Below, piece after piece: positions 8,552-14,121 of a stretch of 16,851 nt of DNA (position 1 is its first letter; the number at the start of each line of letters is the position of its first letter). The stretch spans positions 1 to 16,851 of the forward strand of contig CAIWKU010000479.1 of NCBI GenBank assembly GCA_903913355.1. Reading direction: 5' to 3'. Both the position numbers and the translations under genes were made by a program. Source of the DNA: an uncultured Bacteroidota bacterium (GTDB lineage: Bacteria; Bacteroidota; Bacteroidia; Chitinophagales; Chitinophagaceae). The notes beneath the pieces are model-generated. The model searched no databases. It was not told where the DNA came from and was given only the letters and a program-made list of their open reading frames with translations.

Positions 8552-8932
8552 CTACATTTTTGAAAAATACTTTATCACAAAAGCGGTTTGCTGGTTTTCA
8601 GTTAATTTATCGCTGTCCCTTACTTCTATATGTATAGACTCAAACCGATGATCTGCGTTGAGCAAATTGTATAATTCCATTTTTGCCTGCGTTGGGCCAA
8701 AAAGAAGGACATGTTCATAATGACGAATTAACTCTGCCAGTTTTTTATAGTAGTCAGACTCTTCCTGTTGCTCTTTATGATGCATCAGGATTTCGCTTTT
8801 GGTAATGGTTTCTTCTTTCACCGTATGCGTAAAATCTGACTTAACTGAGGTAATGGCTATGGGATCAATAGTAAGTTCCATAATATGAGCGCTTGTATGA
8901 TCCATATAAATACCCACTTCTTTTGCTTTCAT
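8552..8932 (-). CDS. Small protein resembling eRF1/pelota-type domains
   Basis: A 126-residue soluble protein. The N-terminus (VGIYMDHTSAHIMEL) resembles the WIDHxxA start of a bacterial protein group distantly related to the archaeo-eukaryotic release factor eRF1. The C-terminal half (HVLLFGPTQAKMELYNLL, then IHIEVRDSDKLTENQQTAFV) resembles the last domain of those proteins. In between lies a His/Glu/Lys-rich segment with ILMHHKEQQEESDYY. No GGQ release motif is present, so it is unlikely to be a peptide-release factor itself. Relatives in this group are suspected of acting on ribosomes or in stress. It stands alone, convergent with the MFS gene. The assignment rests on recalled motifs and is moderate. 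Confidence 0.72.
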   Translation of the reverse strand: MKAKEVGIYMDHTSAHIMELTIDPIAITSVKSDFTHTVKEETITKSEILMHHKEQQEESDYYKKLAELIRHYEHVLLFGPTQAKMELYNLLNADHRFESIHIEVRDSDKLTENQQTAFVIKYFSKM

Positions 8933-9128
8933 GATGTTTCGGCTTTAGGGAATGCCATAGGCAAAATTCAGATTTTTAGGGCGATAAAAGTTATGTAAAA
9001 GAAGGTAATGGTTACATGATTTACAGGGAGGGCAATTGATAATTAACAAGTAAGCATTAAGAATTGGAAGGTAGGCAGGGTTTGTAAAACGGACTGGGGT
9101 TCGCAAGGGAGAAATTCAGTATATTTAA

Positions 9129-9144
9129 TACCTATTTTTAGGTA
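9129..9144. promoter_or_regulatory. Perfect inverted repeat before the Dabb gene
   Basis: TACCTA, a TTTT spacer, then TAGGTA: two perfect 6-base arms, 35 bases before the Dabb ATG. The right half overlaps a TATTTTTA element at 9133-9140 that could be a -7 box. The symmetry over a promoter suggests an operator. A hairpin of this size would be weak. Confidence 0.35.
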
Positions 9145-9178
9145 GAAACACAATTACACAAACCTTATAACATAGCTT

Positions 9179-9499
9179 ATGCTATCTCAGGATTTATTTA
9201 TTCATCATGTATATTTCTGGCTGGAAAATCCGGAAAGTAAGGAAGATCATGCTGCGTTATTGGCGGGGTTGGAGGCTTTGGCTAAAGTGCCTTCTATTCA
9301 GCAATTTCATATTGGGGTTCCGGCAACTACTAACCGGGATGTAATTGAAGTGTCGTATGCTTTCTCCTGGTTGGCTATTTTTCCGGGTAAAGAAGAACAG
9401 GATGCTTACCAGACAGATCCTATTCATTTGCATTTTATCGATACCTGTCAACATCTTTGGAAAAAAGTGATTGTGTATGATTCAATCGGAGCGAATTGA
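9179..9499 (+). CDS. Dabb family (stress-responsive alpha/beta barrel) protein
   Basis: A 106-residue single-domain protein of the Dabb family, a dimeric ferredoxin-like alpha/beta barrel. The family marks are visible: HHVYFWL at the start, a helix (HAALLAGLEALAKVPSI), the strand QFHIGVPA, then the AFSWLAIFPGKEEQDAYQTDPIHLHFID segment and the final KKVIVYDS strand. Dabb proteins occur as stress proteins or small cyclases and mono-oxygenase-like enzymes, and the exact role cannot be read from the sequence. It has no signal peptide. The ATG at 9179 fits the usual MxxxxFxHHVxFWL start. It lies 50 bases before lspA on the same strand, but a promoter-like sequence in between suggests lspA is also transcribed on its own. 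Confidence 0.9.
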   Translation: MLSQDLFIHHVYFWLENPESKEDHAALLAGLEALAKVPSIQQFHIGVPATTNRDVIEVSYAFSWLAIFPGKEEQDAYQTDPIHLHFIDTCQHLWKKVIVYDSIGAN

Positions 9500-9515
9500 T
9501 TTTGTAAACTGCTTT

Positions 9516-9544
9516 TTTGCTTACCAAAATCCTTCGTACTTTTA
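9516..9544 (+). promoter_or_regulatory. Probable lspA promoter, Bacteroidota type
   Basis: TTTG at 9516-9519 and TACTTTTA at 9537-9544 (one mismatch to TAnnTTTG) are 17 bases apart. The -7 box ends 5 bases before the lspA ATG at 9550, which would place the transcription start at or next to the start codon. Confidence 0.5.
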
Positions 9545-9549
9545 GATCC

Positions 9550-10047
9550 ATGAAGCCCTGGCAAAAAATAATCTTTTTCTGTATCACAGCATCCATTCTT
9601 ATTGGCTGTGACAGGGTAACCAAGGATCTTGCCAGAGAACATTTAATGAGCAAGCCTCCTATCTCCTATTTTCATAATACTTTTCGTCTCGATTATGTAG
9701 AAAATACCGGCGCTGCCATGAGTATGGGGGATGGGCTTTCTAAGACAGCCAGTTTTTGGCTATTAAGTATTTTGCCTCTTGGTTTTCTGGTATTTCTTGG
9801 GGGATATGTATTATTGAATTCAAAAGAAATGGGGTTGCTAAAATTATTTTCTTTCTCACTCATCATAGCCGGGGGATTAGGCAATGTGATTGACAGGATT
9901 GTATTTGACCGCCATGTTACGGATTTTATGAATATCGGTATCCTCAATCTCCGGACAGGCATTTTCAATTTTGCGGATGTATGCGTTACATCTGGTGCTA
10001 TTGGGCTGTTATTATTCTACAAGGATAAAAAATCCATTGCTGAGTAA
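9550..10047 (+). CDS. lspA: Signal peptidase II (lipoprotein signal peptidase)
   Basis: LspA is the inner-membrane aspartyl protease that removes the signal peptide of lipoproteins after Lgt has added the diacylglycerol. From the ATG at 9550 it has 165 residues, the normal length, with four membrane helices. All motifs are present: DRVTK (Asp21), ENTGAAMSMG (Asn52), GGLGNVIDR (108-116), and the two catalytic aspartates Asp125 (VTDF) and Asp143 (FNFAD). A TTG at 9517 would add 11 residues. I prefer the ATG because MKPWQK leads straight into helix 1 and the -7 promoter box lies inside the longer reading. The stop is 26 bases from the end of the convergent dioxygenase gene. Confidence 0.97.
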   Translation: MKPWQKIIFFCITASILIGCDRVTKDLAREHLMSKPPISYFHNTFRLDYVENTGAAMSMGDGLSKTASFWLLSILPLGFLVFLGGYVLLNSKEMGLLKLFSFSLIIAGGLGNVIDRIVFDRHVTDFMNIGILNLRTGIFNFADVCVTSGAIGLLLFYKDKKSIAE

Positions 10048-10073
10048 GTTCGCTGATGCTTACTTATCCTGGT

Positions 10074-10961
10074 TTATCCAACCCGAACTGAGGTCATTGT
10101 TAAAGAACCACCCACTGCTTTATCGTTAAAAAAAGATACAGGATCGTTTTTTCCTTGCAGGGCTAATGTATAAAGCAAGGGCAGATAGTGCTCGGGAGTA
10201 GGGATTGCCAGTAACGCTTCTTTTCCCAATCCCTGGTATTGAATAAGGCGGTCGTGACTGCCAGCACTGATCAATTCTTTGAATGTTTGGTTCATTTGAA
10301 TGGCCCAGTCATATCCATATTCTGGTTTATCCAGTTTATCCCAGGCTACCATTCTCAAATTGTGCACCATATTACCACTGCCAATAATCAATACCCCTTT
10401 TTTTCTGAGCGAATAAATCTCTTTGGCTAAATCATAATGGTATCTGGCCTCTTTGCTATAGTCAATACTTAATTGCAAAACAGGAATATTGGCTTTGGGG
10501 TACATATGTCTTACCACCGTCCAGGTTCCATGATCCAACCCCCATTCATGCGATAAACCCACTTCCGTAGAATGTATTAATCCGGCAGTTTCTTTTGCCA
10601 AAACCGGGCTACCCGGAGCAGGATATTGAACAGCGAATAATTCTTTTGGAAACCCGCCAAAATCGTGAATGGTTGGTGGGTTTTCCATAGCTGTGATCTG
10701 TGTTCCCTTGGTATACCAGTGAGCAGAAATCACTAAAACGGCTTGTGGAACAGGAATCTGGCTTGCCATTTTAGTCCAGCCTCTGCTGAATTCTGTATCT
10801 TCTATTCCGTTCATGGGTGAACCATGTCCGATAAACAATACAGGCATAAGATGCTCCTGTTCTTCAAGTTTATCTGTAAAATTTTTAAAACTGCTGAGTG
10901 TATTTATGTTAGTCATAATTGCTGCCCCGGAAATAAGTCGTATGAATCTCTTTCTCTCCAT
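10074..10961 (-). CDS. ygiD: 4,5-DOPA dioxygenase-type extradiol enzyme (LigB superfamily)
   Basis: A 295-residue protein of the YgiD/LigB group, metal-dependent ring-opening dioxygenases; YgiD cleaves L-DOPA between carbons 4 and 5 in vitro. Key motifs are GHGSPMN (His46), VISAHWYT (His81), GSGNMVHNLR (His200) and PTPEHYLPLL (His258), which include the expected metal-binding and active-site histidines. The family is normally about 260-270 residues and starts just before the GHGSP motif. Here about 35 extra residues precede it: MERKRFIRLISGAAIM and a polar stretch, which looks like a Tat-type or atypical leader. I chose the ATG at 10961. An upstream ATG at 10988 adds only nine residues and spoils that leader. 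The natural substrate is unknown. Confidence 0.9.
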   Translation of the reverse strand: MERKRFIRLISGAAIMTNINTLSSFKNFTDKLEEQEHLMPVLFIGHGSPMNGIEDTEFSRGWTKMASQIPVPQAVLVISAHWYTKGTQITAMENPPTIHDFGGFPKELFAVQYPAPGSPVLAKETAGLIHSTEVGLSHEWGLDHGTWTVVRHMYPKANIPVLQLSIDYSKEARYHYDLAKEIYSLRKKGVLIIGSGNMVHNLRMVAWDKLDKPEYGYDWAIQMNQTFKELISAGSHDRLIQYQGLGKEALLAIPTPEHYLPLLYTLALQGKNDPVSFFNDKAVGGSLTMTSVRVG

Positions 10962-11190
10962 TTTAAATAATACCTGCAAGGTACACACTTAATAAGGCCG
11001 AATATATGACCAAGCCTAGTTTTTCCTTTTACCTTACTTATTTAACTCTCCTGATTTAAAAAACAGGAAGTGACCCGTATCGGAAATGGATGCCTGCTAA
11101 AATTAACTTTCTTCCCAATCGCTGGGCCTGGAAAAAACCAAAAAAATAATGATTGACAATTTTAACATTACCCATAACCTTCATAAAATA

Positions 11191-11206
11191 ACTGACCAGA
11201 ATCAGT
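11191..11206. promoter_or_regulatory. Crp/Fnr-like inverted repeat upstream of norC
   Basis: ACTGA, six bases, then TCAGT: perfect 5-base arms with the TGA-N6-TCA core and spacing of Crp/Fnr family sites. Its centre is about 54 bases before the predicted transcription start. Activators of this family that sense nitric oxide or oxygen often control nor genes, so it is a fair candidate operator. Confidence 0.45.
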
Positions 11207-11214
11207 CACCTGCT

Positions 11215-11246
11215 TTTGTCCCCTGATTTAGTAGACCTTACTTTTG
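11215..11246 (+). promoter_or_regulatory. norC promoter, Bacteroidota type
   Basis: TTTG at 11215-11218 and a perfect TAnnTTTG (TACTTTTG) at 11239-11246, 20 bases apart, match the primary sigma-factor promoter of Bacteroidota. The -7 box ends 6 bases before the ATG at 11253, so transcription should begin at the start codon. Confidence 0.75.
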
Positions 11247-11252
11247 CCTAGT

Positions 11253-11621
11253 ATGCAAAAGCTGTTAATTTTTGCCATTTTATTCATCACCTATATTACT
11301 TACAGTAGTTGGGTGTACACCCGTGGAACTGACAGGGCAAGTATTATGAGTTCTCACCAGGAACTGGGTAAGCAAATTTACCAGGAATATAATTGCCAGT
11401 CCTGCCACCAGCTTTTTGGTCTGGGAGGGTATCTGGGCCCGGAATTGACTACTGTAATTTCAGATAAAAACAGAGGTGAGTTGTATGCCAGGATATTATT
11501 GGAGAATGGGGCCATAAGAATGCCCAATTTTCATTTATCCCCTAAGCAGGTAAATGCGCTGATCGATTATCTGAAATATGTGGATGCCAATGCTTTTACT
11601 TATAAAACAGATGGAAAATGA
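11253..11621 (+). CDS. norC: Membrane-anchored monohaem cytochrome c, NorC-like
   Basis: A 122-residue protein with one N-terminal membrane anchor (about residues 4-22) and a periplasmic c-type cytochrome domain. Haem binding is by CQSCH at 48-52 and Met90 (IRMPNF). The stretch after the haem, QLFGLGGYLGPELTTV, closely follows the NorC pattern (GxGAYxxPELxxV), so it is the likely electron-donor subunit for the enzyme encoded next. I chose the ATG at 11253 because the -7 promoter box lies directly before it; a TTG at 11244 would fall inside that box. The stop overlaps the next start codon by four bases (ATGA), giving one operon with coupled translation. Confidence 0.88.
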   Translation: MQKLLIFAILFITYITYSSWVYTRGTDRASIMSSHQELGKQIYQEYNCQSCHQLFGLGGYLGPELTTVISDKNRGELYARILLENGAIRMPNFHLSPKQVNALIDYLKYVDANAFTYKTDGK

Positions 11622-12967
11622 AGATCAGTAAAAGTATTCCGGGTACCTGGTTCTTTATTATGGCTATCAGTTCTCTTTTCATTGGACTATTATTTGGTGC
11701 TTTGGGTGGGCTTCAATATGTTCTCCCCGGGTTTTTAAAAGAAGCATTATCATTCCAGAAAATCAGGCCCTTGCATGTTTACCTCGTTATTAACTGGATC
11801 TTTTGTGCCGCCGCAGGGGCAGTTTACTACTATATTCCCTATGTAAGCGGGCGAAAATTATATTCTACCCTTTTAGCTAAACTGCATATACTTATCCAAC
11901 TGATTATTCTAATATGGGTGGTAACCGGCTTTTTTATGGGCAGGTTTGGGGGACGGGAATATCTTGAGTTCCCACCTTATATTGTTGTATTGATCATTGT
12001 TGCCTGGATCTTATTTATGATCAATTTCTTTGTAACGGTAAGACCTTCATTCAAAGAAGTTCCCGTGTATATATGGAGCTGGTCAACCGGATTATTATTC
12101 TTTCTGATTACCATTTGCGAAGCACAGTTATGGCTCTTGCCTCATTTTAATAATAATATCATCCGGGATATTACCGTACAGTGGAAAGCAATGGGCTCGA
12201 TGGTGGGGTCCTGGAATATGCTGGTATATGGCTCTGCGATGTTTGTGATGGAAAAAATTACCGGTGATAAGGGTATCAATCGATCCAAAAAAGCTTTCTT
12301 TTTTTATTTTTTAGGGTTAACCAATCTTTTGTTTAATTGGGGGCACCATACTTATATTGTCCCCTCCTCTGAACTGGTAAGAACCATTTCTTATACGATC
12401 AGCATGACTGAATTGCTGATACTGGCCAATATTATTTATTCGTTCAGAAAAACCTATTTCAAAACCAATCCACATAAACATTTTCTATCCTTTCGTATTG
12501 TAACCTATGCAGAAGCCTGGATATTGCTAAACCTGGTCTTATCTATTTCTATTTCTGTACCGGCTATTAATTTTTATACCCATGGTACACATATTACCGT
12601 TGCTCATGCCATGGGAACCACAATAGGTATCAATACCTTATTGTTGCTTTCCTCACTCGTATTAATTGCTGAAGAAATGATAGGTGATGGCAAATTGTTT
12701 ACACCTTATTTTAACCGAAGTTTTATATTTCTCAATATTTCTTTATTGGTATTCTGGTTAAGCCTGGTAGGAATGGGGATCTGTAAAATAATTGCTGTTC
12801 ATGAAAAGAATAGTTTCACTGAAATGATGGCCAGGCTGTATCCTTATTTTCAGGTATTTTCCATATCAGGCATTTTCGTTTTTTTAGGGCTGTTACTGGT
12901 CTTAATGCCTGTATTTAAAACATTCCTGAAACTAGGGCTTGCAAAGCAATCCAGTGATCCTTCTTAA
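11618..12967 (+). CDS. norB: NorB-like haem-copper-superfamily membrane subunit with altered active site
   Basis: A 449-residue protein with about twelve membrane helices, of the NorB size and layout. Conserved landmarks: His53 in helix 2 (RPLHVYLVINW, low-spin haem ligand), the pair His243-His244 in helix 7 (WGHHTYIVPSS, FeB ligands), and THGTHITVAH in helix 10 with His330 (haem b3 ligand). By an ungapped match anchored on the KxTG turn and the HH pair, helix 6 has Met192 for canonical His207, Val196 for Glu211 and Asn200 for Glu215. Helix 6 has no histidine at all. The HGH pair of helix 10 is HAM, placing Met332 at the second low-spin haem ligand. So it is a NorB relative whose nitric oxide reductase activity cannot be assumed. 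No norD or norQ is nearby. The canonical residues are from memory of the Pseudomonas enzyme. Confidence 0.85.
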   Translation: MKISKSIPGTWFFIMAISSLFIGLLFGALGGLQYVLPGFLKEALSFQKIRPLHVYLVINWIFCAAAGAVYYYIPYVSGRKLYSTLLAKLHILIQLIILIWVVTGFFMGRFGGREYLEFPPYIVVLIIVAWILFMINFFVTVRPSFKEVPVYIWSWSTGLLFFLITICEAQLWLLPHFNNNIIRDITVQWKAMGSMVGSWNMLVYGSAMFVMEKITGDKGINRSKKAFFFYFLGLTNLLFNWGHHTYIVPSSELVRTISYTISMTELLILANIIYSFRKTYFKTNPHKHFLSFRIVTYAEAWILLNLVLSISISVPAINFYTHGTHITVAHAMGTTIGINTLLLLSSLVLIAEEMIGDGKLFTPYFNRSFIFLNISLLVFWLSLVGMGICKIIAVHEKNSFTEMMARLYPYFQVFSISGIFVFLGLLLVLMPVFKTFLKLGLAKQSSDPS

Positions 12968-13016
12968 GAAATCGCCGACAAAATTACAATATTGCTTTTA
13001 TCTCCTATCTCAGCAT

Positions 13017-13991
13017 TTAATTGATAGGTGAAAATTTTTCTACTTTATTGGCTATAGGTTTCAGTGATTTCAAATAAGTAAAAATTGCCCGTAAATCTTT
13101 TTCTTCCATTTTTGAATACATCATCCAGGGCATCAGGGTATTGAAGTCTTTTTTGCCTAATACTGGAGAAACAAAAGCGCTGTCCTGGTAAAGTTTGAAT
13201 CGTTTCACAAATTTTTCTGCTGTCCAGTTTTTAAGTCCATCTTCATGGGGTGTGATATTAGAGGACCGGATCACGCCGGCCGGCATTAAAAACTCCCTGC
13301 CTCCGCTAAACTCAAGTCCGCTGATAATTTGTCCCTTATTGTCTTTGGTATGGCATTCCACACAAGCAGCTGCTGTTGTTATGTATTTACCATAGGCCAG
13401 TGAGTCTGATTCTGGTGGCCTTGTTTGCATACTGGCTTTAGTGGGAATGGTATTTTCTATTATATTAAATGGAAAATCTGGTTTGGCTGCAGGCACCGGG
13501 TTGACAACGGGTTTTAGTGTACGGATATAAGCTATGATCGCATATATATCTTCTTTATCCAATTGCCCATAATAATGATAGGGCATGATCGGGAATAATG
13601 GTTTTCCGTTTTTATCTACACCGGTTGTAATGGTTCTGAAAATTTCACCGTCTGTCCAGTTACTTAAACCTTCCGGAGTAATATTTTTCGAATAAAAAAC
13701 ACCCGGAAACCCATAATGCTGATCAAATCGTTCTCCTCCTTTTCCTTCCGTACCCGGTGTCAATGGCCCTGCGTATTTTGTCCAGTCTCTTTGCGAATGA
13801 CAATCCACACAAACCATTACGCTGGTTGCCAAATACCTGCCCCTTTCAACCCTGGCAGCAGTTTTCTCTATCGTGATATTTTCTGCTTTACCAACATTAG
13901 GCAAAAAGATAGATACATAAGTAGCAGCGCCAAATACAAGAATGATAATAGCAAGTATCAGGTACAAAAATATTTTTCCGACTTTTTTCAT
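13017..13991 (-). CDS. Membrane-anchored dihaem cytochrome c
   Basis: A 324-residue protein with an N-terminal membrane helix (about residues 6-28, kept as an anchor) and two periplasmic cytochrome c domains. Haem sites are CVDCH at 61-65 and CVECH at 210-214. Likely axial methionines follow in PIMPYHYYGQL (Met136) and NTLMPWMMYSK (Met287). Segments such as GRYLAT, NITPEGLSNWTDGEIFRTITTG and KEDIYAIIAYIRTL are typical of the cytochrome c subunits of membrane alcohol, sugar-acid or aldehyde dehydrogenases, but no dehydrogenase gene is adjacent. It could instead pass electrons to a terminal oxidase. I start it at MKKVGKIF (13991); a longer reading to 14111 would run through the terminator of the neighbouring gene. 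Confidence 0.9.
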   Translation of the reverse strand: MKKVGKIFLYLILAIIILVFGAATYVSIFLPNVGKAENITIEKTAARVERGRYLATSVMVCVDCHSQRDWTKYAGPLTPGTEGKGGERFDQHYGFPGVFYSKNITPEGLSNWTDGEIFRTITTGVDKNGKPLFPIMPYHYYGQLDKEDIYAIIAYIRTLKPVVNPVPAAKPDFPFNIIENTIPTKASMQTRPPESDSLAYGKYITTAAACVECHTKDNKGQIISGLEFSGGREFLMPAGVIRSSNITPHEDGLKNWTAEKFVKRFKLYQDSAFVSPVLGKKDFNTLMPWMMYSKMEEKDLRAIFTYLKSLKPIANKVEKFSPIN

Positions 13992-14058
13992 ATACAGTTT
14001 TGATTTGGTTATGAAAACGAAAAATATATATAACTTATAAAACTTGCAAGTGCCTGGT

Positions 14059-14088
14059 AAAAAAAAGGAACCTCGAATGAGGTTCCTT
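14059..14088 (-). terminator. Intrinsic terminator of the PFOR gene
   Basis: On the minus strand a perfect 10-base-pair stem (AAGGAACCTC paired with GAGGTTCCTT, four-base loop) is followed by eight Ts (the A run at 14059-14066). It starts about 33 bases after the PFOR stop codon and separates it from the cytochrome c gene downstream. Confidence 0.92.
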
Positions 14089-14121
14089 ATGGCTAACAAT
14101 CTAAGATTCAACGAAATATAA

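Noticed and set aside
8933..9178. Possible tRNA or small RNA in the gap before the Dabb gene
   Set aside because: A GGTTCG string is present, but no acceptor stem or anticodon arm can be drawn around it.
9598..9612. Lipobox-like LIGC sequence in LspA
   Set aside because: It is the end of membrane helix 1 running into the conserved DxxTK motif, so it is a chance match and not a lipoprotein signal.
10043..10064. AGTAAG/CTTACT stem between lspA and the dioxygenase gene
   Set aside because: Only six weak base pairs with a 10-base loop and no T tract; too weak for a terminator.
13004..13028. CCTATC/GATAGG inverted repeat at the end of the cytochrome c gene
   Set aside because: A six-base stem with a 13-base loop and no clear T tract; probably chance.
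13992..14111. N-terminal extension of the dihaem cytochrome c
   Set aside because: It would translate through the intrinsic terminator at 14059-14088 and place 40 odd residues before a clear membrane anchor start at MKKVGK.
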